A stretch of DNA of 64,000 bases from the NCBI GenBank assembly GCA_003339415.1, contig PDHQ01000013.1:110793-174792 (forward strand), read 5' to 3'. Source of the stretch: Ophiocordyceps camponoti-saundersi (nom. inval.) (Eukaryota; Ascomycota; Sordariomycetes; Hypocreales; Ophiocordycipitaceae). The translations under genes and the position numbers were made by a program. Below the pieces are notes generated by a model. The model saw only the letters and a program-made list of their open reading frames with translations. It was not told where the DNA came from and made no database searches. Below, in pieces: positions 46,220 through 58,605 of this stretch (the stretch's first letter is position 1; every line of letters begins with the position of its first letter).

Positions 46220-49200
46220 ATGTCGCTTAATGGGCTGGATGATTCCGCCATCCTCGAGGCACATGAGACGGCGACCGCAGAACCCGGTGGATGGTAAATG
46301 CCTTTCTTCTCTCCATCGCACACGATTTTGGCTCACTCGCCATGACCAGGTTTCTACTCAAGTACTCTAATAGGGAAGAGGTTGAGCTGTTGAGCCGCGG
46401 TAATGGAGGTGTCGTCGAGATGCGCAAGGCCGTTGCCGACTACGAGGAGACGAGTCCGCTATACGGCTTCTTGAAATACCGCAGGAGGAACGTCGTCGTC
46501 AAGTACCTTCCGGCGGACTGCTCTCGTCTCATCCAGGGTGCGTTGCTGTCGGCCTCGTCCTATCAGAGACCCTGCTGACGACTGATTTCCTATCAGCTCG
46601 CGTCGCCGTTCACTTCAACGCCGTTTGCGAACGCTTCACCCCCTACGACACCACATTTGAGATCGAGACCGCCGCCGATCTCAAGGATGTGAAGCTGTCT
46701 GCAGCCTGCTCGTTGCATGCCGCCTCCTGCTCGACTTCCTCGTCTACCAGCTCATTGCGCAGAAGACGCCTTATGGAAATCGCCGAAGAGGAAGAGGAGG
46801 AGCATAGAGCCTCGAAGCGCCAATCAACTCACGAAGCTGGCGGAAGCCGTCCCAGGTCGCCTGCTCAGAGTTGCGTCGCTCTCGACTCTCGGCTTGCTGC
46901 CTTCCCCCAGTACAGCGAGTTTTCCGCCAAGTCTACCTCCGAACTGCCGACATTCGCCGGCCTCGACATCCGGCCGACCTCGTCGAGTGACGCGGAGCCC
47001 CGGCCGGACCCCTTTAGTCACCCTTCCTTCAAGCCAAAGGTAAAGCTTGGTCCTCGGCCCTCGCTCGACGTGAGCGGTCGCCCGAGGACTGCAGGCAACT
47101 TTCGTCCCGTTTCCGCCATCCCGGCCGGTTTCAAGCTTTTCGGAAAAGGTAATAAAAGGGCTTCCACCGATAAGGGCCGCAAAGGCTTCGCTGTCGATGC
47201 GGTACCCGACGAAGCGACCGCCAGCCTCGACTTCGCCTCTACGCCGGAGGAGTCTCAGAGGACCAAGGCAGAAACCGTCAGACCCGTCACGAGCTCCGGC
47301 GCTTCTGCCGTGCAAGCCACAAAGCCCTTGCAGCAGGCGGCCAAGAAACCAGCCATTTCGTCTGAGAAGGCGAGGCTGATGAAGGCCATGCAGCTGAGAC
47401 AGAAGAAGAAGATGACGCTCTGCGCCTCGGCCAATGACGCTCCCTCAGATGGTCCACAGACGTCGACCGACAACGTGGCCAGCGTGGCACACAAGACCGA
47501 CACCGAGGAGGAAGCAGGCCATGGTCGCGGAATGGTCATGGGCCAGACGGATGGCGAACCCATACCACACGTGGAACCTGCGCTACACGCTGATCAGAAA
47601 TCCGACCTCACACAGTCCGAATCCCGACCAGCCAGCCCTGTCGTGGCTTTGTCCGAGGCGGACCAGTCCACGAAAGCCTCGTCAGTGTCCGAATCGACCG
47701 ACGACACGGCAAGGGGGAAATCGGAACCTCTCGTCCTCAGCGAGAGCGTCGCCGGTCACCATGGGCTTTCGGGAAACATCAAGTTTAACCAGGACGAGGT
47801 GTATGGCAAGGCATCGGGCAAGGCTACGGATCTCGACAGCGACAAGGAGAACGATGTACCCATTCCAGAAGACTACGCAGAGGTCGCGGAGTCTGACGTC
47901 ATGATGGCAAGCTCTGCAGGTTCAGATGCGATTATTGTCGCCATTCCTGAAGCTGTCTCGGATCCTAGCATCGGCGACTGCGGAGTCCCTGAAGCCACAT
48001 TGATCCCCGTATCCAAGTTTTCTACCGGTCTTCCCTCCGCACGGGAGACACCGTTCAGAGGCGATGACAATGAGACATTGGATATTGCGGCGGCGGCGGC
48101 GGCCCAGGCCCAAGGCGAGACGGCTGACGCTAATGGGGCCCTCGCGTCCCCTCAGTGGAAGAGCCCTGATTCGCATGTCTCGACGCTATACTCGCCAGAG
48201 TCAAAGGTGGTATCACCACTACTGCACCGCGCCTCTAAGGCGGGCCACACGGTGGCCTCGGAGAACACCTTTGTGACTATCAAATCCCTGGAGCTAGACA
48301 GCGAAGCGGACACGGTCTCCCTTGCCGAAACCCAGCCCAGGCGCAAGGCTCATGTCGAACCGATCCGTACCGATCTCGCCCAGCACAGTCGGCACACGTC
48401 ACAATCCGGCATCGACTTCTCGGACGACGACGAGTTGATGGAAGAGCTGCAGAGTGCCACACTGCAGGAAGCGAAGCCCATGGTGGTGGCCAAGACGCCC
48501 GTATCGGCCACCTTTTCCAAGGGACGGCCGTTGTCGAACGCACAGCCCGCTCACATGGTACGAACGATTTCGAATCCGGTCCGGGGCAACCTCATCGTCC
48601 CGACGGACGTGAGCCAGTCATCGGCTCGATCTGTCAGTACTGGGGCCGCCTACCTTCATCAGGTCACGCAGCAGCAGCAGCAGGGTGCTAACTTAGCGAA
48701 GAAGCCCAACATCGGGTCCGGCATATCCCAGCGCATCAAGGCGCTGGAGAAGCTGTCTGCCGCATCGGGAGACTCGGCCACGTCGAACTCGCGGGAACGG
48801 CCGTCATCGGCATTCTACGCCGTGAAGAAGCAGGAGTCGTCCAGACCGCCCTCTGCTGCAGAAGGCTCCAGCACGGCTCGCAAAGGCGCTTCGGATTCGC
48901 GCCCGCAATCCAAAGATTCCTCCTCTGAGCCACCGGAAACTTGGAACCGGCGAGACAGACTCGAATCGGCGACGGAGGCTTCAGGGGCGGGCAATCGCGA
49001 CGCACGGCGTGGCCGTCAGGAGTCGGTCTCTGTTACGGCCAAGATCATCCGAGATGCGGACGACAACGGGTCAGCCGGCCAGGACGCGTCCGATTACGGC
49101 CGGCTGGAGCTGAAGCAGTCACCCTTGCTGGTTGACCATCATCAGGCGATTCCAGAGCCTACATCGCGCTCGGAACGCCGCCGATCAGCATCAGAGGAGC

Positions 49201-50009
49201 GTATCAAGTCGAGCAAACCACGTCAGTCGTCGCTGAGCATGGTCAAGGACTTCATCAAAGAGCGCCGCAAGTCGGTGGCGTCGAGCCAGGGAGATGGCGT
49301 CAACCAACCGCGCTCACCGTCTCTGTCTCCCCCAATGTTCCAGAGCGGCTCCTTTTCACCTCGGCTTTCCATCAGCAGCCGCCGCTCGTCGTTTAGTCGC
49401 GAAGGTGCGACATCGCCCGGAGGGGAAAGCGGCGGTGATGATGGCAAGGACAAGAAGCTCTCTCGGGCTGGGCGGTTCATGCGATGCTTGTCGACGCTGT
49501 CGGGCTCGCGAAGCAAGAATTCGCTGAGCGGCATCTCGGACACCGTGGCGGAGGAGCAGGGCGCCGCAGACGACGAGCTATTGGCTCTGAAGAAGACGGC
49601 GACGGCGACGACGGTCTCGTATGTGGGAGACGTCAACGTCCAGTTCCCGGACACGCTGCTCTGGAAGCGCAGGAACTTGAGCCTCGACTCGCATGGCTTC
49701 CTCATCCTGAGCGCCCTCCCTGCGCAGAGTGGCCGGCAGGCTCAGGGCACTAAGAGATACCACCTCGGCGAGTTCCGGCCGCCGTACGTGCCGGACGTGG
49801 AGGTGCAGGAGCTTCCCAACAGCGTAGTGCTGGACTTTGTCGAGGGGACCACCAGCATCCAGATGGCGTGTGAGGACAGGGCTGGCCAGGTCAAGGTGTT
49901 GAGCAGTAAGTTTCGTTTTCCCCTCTTTCGATTCATCACTCGAGACTGAGGCCCCGAATCAGTCTTGCGAGAGGCGCATACTCTACAGGAGCATCCTTGT
50001 GGGCCTTAG
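46220..50009 (+). CDS. Large ADF-H (coactosin-like) domain protein
   Basis: Predicted 1205 aa in four exons: 46220-46293, 46350-46537, 46597-49905 and 49963-50009. The N-terminal ~140 residues (SLNGLDDSAILEAHE, GGWFLLKYSNREEVELLSRG, SPLYGFLKYRRRNVVVKYLP, ARVAVHFNAVCERF) fit an actin-depolymerising-factor homology fold of the coactosin type. A Ser-rich linker SCSTSSSTSSLRRRRLMEI with an acidic EEEEEE patch follows, then about 900 residues of Ser/Pro/Ala-rich disordered sequence. A compact C-terminal domain (about 1075-1195: DVNVQFPDTLLWKRRNLSLD, SVVLDFVEGTTSIQMACEDR) looks like a PH-type fold. Such proteins are conserved in Pezizomycotina; a role at cortical actin is inferred from the domains. 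The last intron (49906-49962) joins LS-ILREAHTLQEH. Confidence 0.85.
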
Positions 50010-51829
50010 ATTCGAGCGTCGCATCCATCCCGTCTACCTCGTTTCTCAGCGAGCTTTCCGAGCTTCGTCGTCGAATTCCGACCTTGCTAGTCGGCCTTTT
50101 TCTCCCTTCTGCTGTCCCTCCTCCCTCCTTACCAAGGTCGACGATATATATCCGTATAATCGAAGCTCGCAACGGTCACAAGCCCTCTCGAGCTGTGGCC
50201 TTTTTTTATTCTCCTTTTTTTTTCCTCCCCTCCCCCCCCCCCTTTTTCTTATCATCCAACGTGTCTCTCATCATTCAATGTCCCTTGCCATTTCGACCCG
50301 CTGTTGAATTAGAATGATACCAGGCGGGTCTTTTTCCCCCCTTTCCCTCTTTCCCTCTTCTTCCCCCCTTTTTCACCTCCGTCACAGCCCGATGGCGACA
50401 TGTCCCTTGAAGGGGTATTTTCGAGAGCTGCATCCTAGCTTCATCGTTTTTACTTTTTTTTTCTTTCTTTTCTTTTCTTAATCGTCTTTCGTATGTATAT
50501 GCATCAGCATCTTCCTTTGTCACCTCACTATGGCATCTCGTCCACATTACCAATTCATCTCATCTATTTATTTAAAAAAACGAGAGATGATCGTCTTGCT
50601 GGAGAGTTGAAGCATCACCTCTTTATCAAGTTTTTTTTCCCCTTCATCTTGTTCCACACCCATCAATAGCGACAGAGGTTGTCTCGAGGCTGACGTGAAG
50701 ACAAGTGTGGAAGTAAAGTCAACGACGAAGAAGAGAAGAATAACAAGTGAAAAGTCAAGGGGTGGGGAAAAGTGGAAAAAAAAATTCATGTCCCTTCCAC
50801 GGATTCCCCCGAGGGATGATGAAGAGAAATCATTTCATAAAGCTCAAGAGAAATAGGAGGTTTGGATTCCTGCTCCGACTCTGTATCTCTTTCCCCTTGC
50901 CTTCTCCTACACCCTCTTTCTTCCCCCTCTTGAATGGTATAATCAGGTTCGCCCAAAAGTCCAAAGTCCAAAGCCAATAGTGGGAAAAAAGAAGAAGAAA
51001 AGGTAGTAGAAGAAGAAAAAAACTTCAAGTTCTTTATTTTCCTTCCCTGCTTCTTTTTTCCCCCTTTCCTTCAGACGAAAAACAAAACGATGCTTTCCAC
51101 GTCCCTTTTTTTTCCCCATCCGAAGAAATGAAATTCCTCAATGATGGGAAACATAAGATATAAAAATAAAAGACACAAACACAAATAAGCTGTTCGTCCC
51201 ATGTGAATTGAAGTTTCAAGAAAAGGCGCCATAAATGAGATGCGACTTCAAGAGAAGGGAAAGGGGAAAAAAAAAGAGATGTGGTTTATTTATTCACCAC
51301 CCTGATAGAAGAAGAAAGAATAAGAGAACAAGATCAATGCGCTTTATGGGATAAACAAGAGGCGTTTTTTTTTGTGAGTGTATGAGAACTTGAGAAGATG
51401 ATGAAAGGGAGTAAGAAAGGAAACCATGGTTGGGAAGGAAACAGAAAAGCTTGCTATATGCCATATGCGAGCGTCAAAGACGAGACGAAGACACCGCTTA
51501 GAAAAGGAACAAGGAAAACGTAGGAGAGGACCATGACCAGGGGGGGCACCGGGGAGACAACTTTGCGCCTACATGTGAGATTGAAGAGAAGTCATCGCCG
51601 GTAAAGCGGATGCGTAAATGAGGAATCAAAGAAATAAAAGGAATTGATGGGAAGAAAAAGGTGAGGTTACAGAGTCATTGGGAAGAAAAGGGGGGAAGGG
51701 AACATCATAGTCCGCCGTGTCGTCGTAGTGAGTCTGACAAAAGGGGGTTGGAAAAGAAAACCACATATAAACTCATCAAGTGGAAAAAAAGGGGGGGGAA
51801 AGGAAACCACCCCCAATGGTCATCACGTT
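50010..51829. other. Convergent intergenic region
   Basis: 3' flanks of the ADF-H gene and the Zn2Cys6 gene. T-rich and A-rich low complexity with many poly-T and poly-A runs; a TATCCGTA lies at 50149. No gene is supported. Confidence 0.6.
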
Positions 51830-54800
51830 TCAGACGGCAGCGGCAGGGTTATTACTATTAGAGGCATTCCCGGCACCGGGCGTAGTCGCGTTGGCACCGC
51901 TGCCCGTCCCCTCCATGCCGGAAAACTGCACGGGGTCCATGGCCATGTATTCGAGGAGATCGAGGCCTCCGACGTTGACGCCCTCTGCCGTCATCGCGAT
52001 GGAGCTGCCTTCCATGTTCTGAAAGAAGGCCGGGCCGGGGGGTAGGTACCACATCTCGTTGCCGGGGACGTTCCAGTCGTCGAAGAGCTGCATGTCGACC
52101 GCTGCCGCTGCCGCTGCTGCCGCCGCCGCCGCCGCTGCCGCCGCCGCGGCGGAGGATGAGGACGAGGACGATGCTGCCGTGGCCGGGTGCTGTTGTTGCT
52201 GCGGTTGCTGATGCTGCGGTTGCTGTTGCTGATGATGGTGGTGTTGGTTGTGGCCGTCGACGTGAGACGAGGTGGCGGCCGGAGTCGAGGGGCCGACGGA
52301 GCTGGCGCCTGGCGGGTAGGGAAAGTTGCCGGTCGAGAGGTCGAAGGGCGTTGCCGAGATGTTGTTGCCGCCGTCGGCCGAGGGGGAGAGCGCTTTGCGG
52401 TTTTGATCAGTCTTCTCCATGATGCTCGGGATACGGATATGTCGGGATGAAGGGGAAGAAGACGGAGAGAAGAAGAAAAAAAAACGGCAACGTACGCTTC
52501 CCGTTAAGGCCGTCCCGCAGCTTCTGCGCGTGGCCGCTGACCCATCCGCCGACACCACCATCGCCATTAGCCTGCAGCACCGACGACGAAGACAGGGTCT
52601 CGCCGTTGACACCCGCTGCTGCTGCCGCCGCCGCCGATGTCGGGACCGGACTCTGTCCCTTGGTCGAAAACTGCTGCTGCTGTTGCTGCATCGTCGGCGC
52701 CTGGATGAAGCGGTTCCGCAGCCTACTCGTCAGCGTCTCGAGCAAGTCGGCGAAGCGGATGCCGAGGTGAACGTCGTCGACGACGCAGTTGCGCAGGGCC
52801 TCGACGGTGGCGTCCATCAGGTCGATGCTGAGCTTGACGTCAGACCGGGGCGCGCCCAAGGCAAACGTCTTGAGCAGAAACATGGCGCCGCTGATGATGC
52901 GGAAGTAGGTCCGGACCGGCGCGTGCTTGAGGTAGCGGCCCGGGAGCAGGCCCTCGACCACGGTGCGGAGCAGGTTGCGCGACCCGTCCACCACCTCGCG
53001 GACGTACTCCTGGTCGTGGACGGTGAAGCCGCCGAGCTGGCCGAGCGGCAGCTTGCCGTAGTTGATCATGGTCTGGGGCGAGAGCTGGGTACTGGCGGGC
53101 TGGCCCCCCGCGTTGTTGGTCGACGACGACGACGACGACGCGTGGGCCGCGCAGCGCTCGACGACGGCCTGGAGCGACAGCGAGTTGACGTAGATGCGGA
53201 CGTACTCGTACTCGATGGTCAGGATGTGCCTGATGAACTGCGGCAGCTGGAACAGCCTAAACTCGCGGTACCAGTCGCGCAGCATGGGCCCAAACTCGCG
53301 CAGCAGCTCGACGTACTTGCCGTTCTGGATGATCTCGGTCGTGTGTTTGCGGGTGCGGAATAGCTTCTCGTTGCCGATGTGCATGGCGTTGCTGATGCCG
53401 GCCCAGCAGTGGATGATCTGGTCGTCGAGCTCGAGGTCGGGCACGTAGTTGAAGCCGTTTGCGATGGACGAGGTGCTGGGCGTGGCGCCGTCGCTCGACA
53501 TGGTGCGGCGCCGCATGACGGCCGGGTCGCTCTTGCGGAGGTGCTCGGGCGTCATGCTCGTCCAGCCCAGGCGGCCGGCGAGCTGAGACGTGTAGATGAG
53601 CAGCAGGCGCTTGATGCGGTTGGCGCGTGTGCGATAGGCCTCGTCGCGGAACTCGGGCCGGGTGATGGCATCGTCTCTCAGCAGCTCCTCTACGTCGTCG
53701 AAGACGCCGAGCTCGTAGGCCAGGCCCATGGCGGTGCTCAGCAGCATCCAGCACATGCGGTCGCTGCGCCAGGCGGGCTCGAGCCAGCTCTCGATCCTCT
53801 TGCCGCCGAAGCCGGCGCCGACGTTCCTGCCGCCGTCTAGCGGACCCGACAAGGGGGCGGCGTCGTAATCGGGCAACATCAACTCGTCCGTGGCCTCCTG
53901 GGGCGGGAAGTGCAGGGCGCGCGGGTGCCACTCGGTGAGGATGAGGAGCGACTCGATGGTGCCGAGGGTGCGGAGGCTACCCTTGCGCATGCCGCGCCAC
54001 GGCGCTGTGCTGCTCGTCTCGTTCTCGTCGGTGATGGGCGAGCCGCCCGAGCCGCAGAAGCCACCGCCGAAGGCTTCCTGGCCCCATAGGCAGCGTTCGA
54101 TCATGCCGCGAAGGTAGGTCCAGAGTTGTTCGGGAATGGCGTGGGAGCGACAGTAGCCCCCCGTGCCGGGCATCTGACAGTATCGGGAGGCGATGGTGAG
54201 GAGCGTCACCGTGAGGATCGGTTCCTCGGTGAGGAGGGTGACGTGTGTGGCGGGGTCGCTGAAGGTGGGAGGAGATATGGGTGTCATGGGGGAGAGGTAT
54301 TTGTAGTAGCTGTCGAGGGGTGGGAGGTTTTGATGTCAGCCCAGTCACGAGCAGCAGAGGGAAGAAGGAAAGGTAGGGAAGAAGGAGGTGGACGCAACTA
54401 GTCTATGTATTCGATGGCCTCCTGAGCCGTGAACCAGCCAGCGCGAACAAAGCGAAAGCGGCTCCAAGCACGGAGGGCACTGGCATGGCCGGGCCCGCCC
54501 CTCGGGCCGGATTGACGGTCTGCCAGCTCCGGGTCGACGGGGGGAGGCTGCAGCTGCAGCGGATGCAGTGAGCCGCGGCGACGGCGGTCGTGATCGGGCG
54601 TGACCGGCGCCGGCGGCTGGTGGTGCTGATGTTGATGTTGCGGCTGCTGTGGCTGCTGCTGTTGCGGCTGTTGCGGCTCCTGCGGCTGTTGCTGCTGCGG
54701 CTGTTGCGGTTGCGGTTGCGGTTGCTGCTGCTGTGGATGATGGGGGTGGTGCTGAAGCTGTCGCGAGACCGACGGACGAGGCGGTTGGTCCAGAACAGCG

Positions 54801-54945
54801 GATATGGACGGTTGCCGCGCGTGGTTCTGGCCAGCCGGATCCTGGGCCGAGGGTGCGGGCAAAGGGGTGACGGAGGCGGTGCTGCCCTCTCTGCGGTGGT
54901 CGGCGCCAGGGACGGGGCTGGGTAAGAAGATGTCAGCGACAAATG

Positions 54946-54983
<38 letters not shown>

Positions 54984-55756
54984 GAAAAGAGTCATAGTAC
55001 ACACCTATCGGTGGCTGCCTTGTAAAGCAAATCGAGAGCGTCGTGAGGGCCATACATGCCGCGGCGCATAACCGTCTGGGCCTCTAGGTTCTCGAGCGTC
55101 TGATTGGCATCACCGTCAGGGTCGAGGTCGGCAAAGGATCTATCGACGGCAGCAGAGCGACCGTGATTATGAGCATCAGGACGACGCAAAGGCTGACTCT
55201 GACCATGAGAACCTCCCGGTGTCAGGGGCACATCGCTATAATGCCGACGGTCGAGACGCGACTGCTGTTGCTGCTGTTGCTGATGCTGCGACGACAGCGG
55301 CAACGGCGGCGGACTCCCCGAAGCATGCAGCCTCTTCCGTCCATTGCGCAGGATATAATCGTCGGCGTCGCTGGCATCAGCATCGTCCGTCTTACGTTTT
55401 CGACGCGTCGCGCTGAAGAAGCACTCCTTGCTCTCTCGTCGACATCGTACGCAGGGAGGGTCATGCGGGTTATCGACGCTGCCGAGGTCGCATCGCACCT
55501 TTCGACGACGACAGGGAATACAAGCTTGGTAGACACGCTTGTGTTGCGACGGTTGCTGCTGATGTTGGTGCTGATGTTGGTGATGTTGATGCTGGTGCTG
55601 AGGCAAAGACAAAGGCAACGCCGAAGAAGCAGACGCAGCCACGGCCACGGCAGCAGCCGCCGCCGCCGAAGTCGACCTCGAAGTCGCCTCTCCAGCTTCA
55701 ACCAGGGCCGTCGTGACCTCGTCCGGGCTGGACCCCGGTGAACGGGCTTTGATCAT
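51830..55756 (-). CDS. Zn2Cys6 transcription factor, Aro80-like
   Basis: Predicted 1215 aa. Exons are 55756-55005, 54917-54399, 54309-52496 and 52392-51830. The binuclear zinc cluster is [31 protein letters not shown] with cysteines at 79, 82, 89, 102, 105 and 112, followed by a basic stretch TRRKRK. The long loop between the third and fourth cysteines and the wording of the cluster recall Aro80, activator of aromatic amino acid catabolism in yeasts; orthology is unproven. A Gln/His/Pro-rich linker precedes the fungal regulatory domain ([66 protein letters not shown]). The C-terminus has poly-Gln/His, a run of 17 alanines, then [19 protein letters not shown], a likely activation segment. Intron 2 (54398-54310) has a weak GTTGCG donor but restores IDYYYKYL. 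Confidence 0.85.
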
Positions 55757-57100
55757 GAGCAGCAGCCGCTTTGTCGCGGTCTGTCGGATGGGGGAAGGGC
55801 TGGAAGGGCCGCCACCTTTTGCTGCTGCTGCTGCTGCTGCTGCTTCCGCCTCCGCCTCCGCCTCCTCCGCCGCCGGCGATCCTGCTGCTTTCTTCCACCG
55901 CTATGAACTGACTGACTGCTGGGCCGAAGAGAAGCGTCGTTGCGTCAGCCTGATTCAAAGAGAGCGGGGTTCATCAGCGTCTCGTGCGCCAGAGTCCGGG
56001 GCCGGGGAAAGAAAAGGGGGGGGGGGGGGGGGGGGGGGGGGGTCCGAGACGAGGGAAGGCATCGATCGACTCCCCTTGTCCCTTGTCTCGGACTTTGATT
56101 GAACAGAATGAAAGCCGTTTTCCTTATTAATTTTTTTTCCCTCGGTTTAAATCCTTCCTTCTTTCCCGATATTTTTTATTTATTTACTTTCTCTTTCCCT
56201 TAAGCCGAAAAAAATAAATAAAGGGGGAAAAAAAAGGGGGGGAAAGAGAAAAGGAATTAGAAGTCGAGATGATGGTGAAGAGGGAGGAAAGAGGAAAAGA
56301 GAGAGAGAAAGAGAGAGGAAGAGAGGAAGAGAGAGGCGGGGGTGGAAGGAGGAAAAAAAAAAGAACCAAGGGGGTAAAGTCCAGTCGTATGTGCGTTTTT
56401 TGCGCGCGTGTGTGTGAGTCTGGGCCGGAACCTTTTTCTCCCCTTTTTTTTTACCTGCTCTGTTTCTGCTTTACATATATACATACCTACATACATACTA
56501 TATTATACGTAGAAGCCCTCTTCTTGGCTACTGGCTGTCGATTTGATTTTTCATTTTAAAAAACAGTTTTGGGGGAATTAAAGCGTCATGATAATAAACA
56601 CCCAAGTCTAAACATACATACACACATACATACATACCTACATATGTATGTATGTACACTCGCAACAGCACAAGGCAATGAAAGGCATCATGGCCTTTTT
56701 TTTCCTTTCCTCCAACAACGTCAACAAGAAGAAGAAGAAGAAGATGGAGAAGAAGAAGATGATGATGATGAAGATGAAGAAAAAGAAGGACAAAAAAAGA
56801 AAGCCAGTTACTTACTACCAGTTGGTGGTCATCCCCCCCCCCACCCCCCTCATAACCCCTCCCCCTCTTCCCCCTCCTTCCCCTCCCCCTCCTGACAGAA
56901 AGACGAGCTTCGACGATGATTGATTCATTGCATGCTAACGATGCGAACCTACCCATGTCTGTATCTTTTTGCCCCTCGCTTCGTGCTAGTTAGCGCCTCG
57001 TTGTCGACGACTCACTTACATATTGCCCACCTACATATCCTTAGTACTATGTACCTAGGTACTAGGTATGCATCTATGTACATATCCGTGATTAGCACTC
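55757..57100. other. Upstream region of the Zn2Cys6 gene
   Basis: Leader and promoter of the regulator. Contains (CTG)n and (GCT)n near 55825-55870, a 27-G run, A/G-rich low complexity, (GAA)n near 56725-56800 and CATA repeats. The 12-bp palindrome GTACCTAGGTAC at 57051-57062 marks the approach to the repeat island. No gene is supported. Confidence 0.55.
56016..56042. repeat. Poly-G tract (27 nt)
   Basis: The longest homopolymer in the window, 260 bp upstream of the Zn2Cys6 gene start (poly-C on its coding strand). Confidence 0.95.
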
Positions 57101-57348
57101 GTTGTTATAGAGTATTCATATTTGCCACGGCACCTATTCCTATTAGACACGACATTCCTAAAAAGGGTAGTACGTACCTCGTAACTAAGATATTTTTTCC
57201 GCGCCACGCTACGCTATATAATAGCAGTATAAAATCCTAGAAAAAAAAAATATTACTCGTAGTCCTTAAGTACCTAATTTTCTTAAGCGCGCTTCGCGTT
57301 TAATAGCTGCTACGAATTACGGAAAATAACTACGGTAGCTATATGCTA

Positions 57349-58458
57349 GGCACCGGCATATATATACCGGGCATAGGCATATATAGGCACCGGTATATAT
57401 AGGCAGCGGTATATATATATAGGTAGCGGTATATATATAAGCACGGGCATATATAAGTATTAGTATATATATATAGGTAGCGGCATATATATAGGCACGG
57501 GCATATATAGGCACCGGTATATACTCCGGGCACCGGTATATATATATAAGCACCGGCATATATAGGCACCGGCATATATATAGGCACCGGCATATATAGG
57601 CACCGGCATATATATAGGCACCGGCATATATATAGGCACCGGCATATATATATAGGCACCGGCATATATATAGGCACCGGCATATATATAGGCACCGGCA
57701 TATATATACCGGGCACAGGCATATATAGGTATAGGCATATATAGGCACAGGCATATATAGGCACCGGCACACACATAGGCACCGGCACACATACTCCGGG
57801 CACCGGCACACACACACAGGCACCGGCACACACAGGCACCGGCACACACATAGGCACCGGCACACACAGGCACCGGCACACACAGGCACCGGCACATACA
57901 GGCACCGGCACACATATATAGGGCATAGGCATACACATACCGGGCACCGGCACATATAGGCACCGGCATACATATACAGGCACCGGCACACACACAGGCA
58001 CCGGCATATATAGGCACCGGCATATATATATAGGCACCGGCACATATATAGGCACCGGCATATATATATAGGCACCGGCATATACTCCGGGCACCGGCAC
58101 ATATATAGGCACCGGCATATATATAAGCACCGGCATATATATAGGCACCGGCATATATATACCGGGCACCGGTATATATAGGCACCGGCATACACTCCGG
58201 GCACCGGCACACATATATAGGCACCGGCATATATATATAGGCAGCGGCATACATATAGGCACGGGCATATATAGGCACCGGCACACATATATAGGCAGCG
58301 GCACATATATAGGCACGGGCATATATAGGCACCGGCATATACTCCGGGCACCGGCATATATATATATAGGCACCGATATATATAGGTAGCGGCATATATA
58401 TAGGCACGGGCATATATAGGCACCGGCATATATATATAGGCACCGGCATATATATATA
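57349..58458. repeat. Minisatellite array 1 ([20 protein letters not shown])
   Basis: About 60-65 tandem copies of a 16-20 bp unit, GGCACCGGCATATATA, varying mainly in the number of TA or CA dinucleotides. The centre (about 57765-57990) carries CACACA between GGCACC cores; both ends carry TATATA. The minus strand has no stop codon in any frame for over 300 codons, so long ORFs here (Pro-Val-Pro-Ile-Tyr type repeats) are artefacts. Confidence 0.95.
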
Positions 58459-58605
58459 GGCACTAGGTAGCGTAAGTCGATTTTATAGAAATTATATATA
58501 AAAAGTAATTAATTTCTAGCACGTTCTGCGACCGAGCTGTGCCCACGGGAGTACGCCTAAATTCGGCCCGCAGGACTTATAAGGGGGGGTTATAAATCCC
58601 CCCTT
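58459..58605. repeat. Conserved 147-bp segment, copy A
   Basis: Non-tandem sequence directly after array 1, with a near-identical partner at 62036-62183 in the same relative place. It begins GGCACTAGGTAGCGTAAG, includes GCACGTTCTGCGACCGA, and ends with the hairpin [18 protein letters not shown] recognise no coding potential or known element. Confidence 0.85.
58581..58605. repeat. Hairpin AAGGGGGG / CCCCCCTT, copy A
   Basis: AAGGGGGG (58581-58588) pairs with CCCCCCTT (58598-58605) around a short AT-rich loop (GTTATAAAT). It is identical in copy B (62159-62183), although the rest of the segment has diverged. Confidence 0.8.

Noticed and set aside
57317..58463. Minus-strand ORFs of 329-374 codons, and similar ones at 60310-61978
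   Set aside because: All three frames are open because the repeat unit lacks stop codons; the peptides are pure repeat translations with no start context, codon bias or domain.
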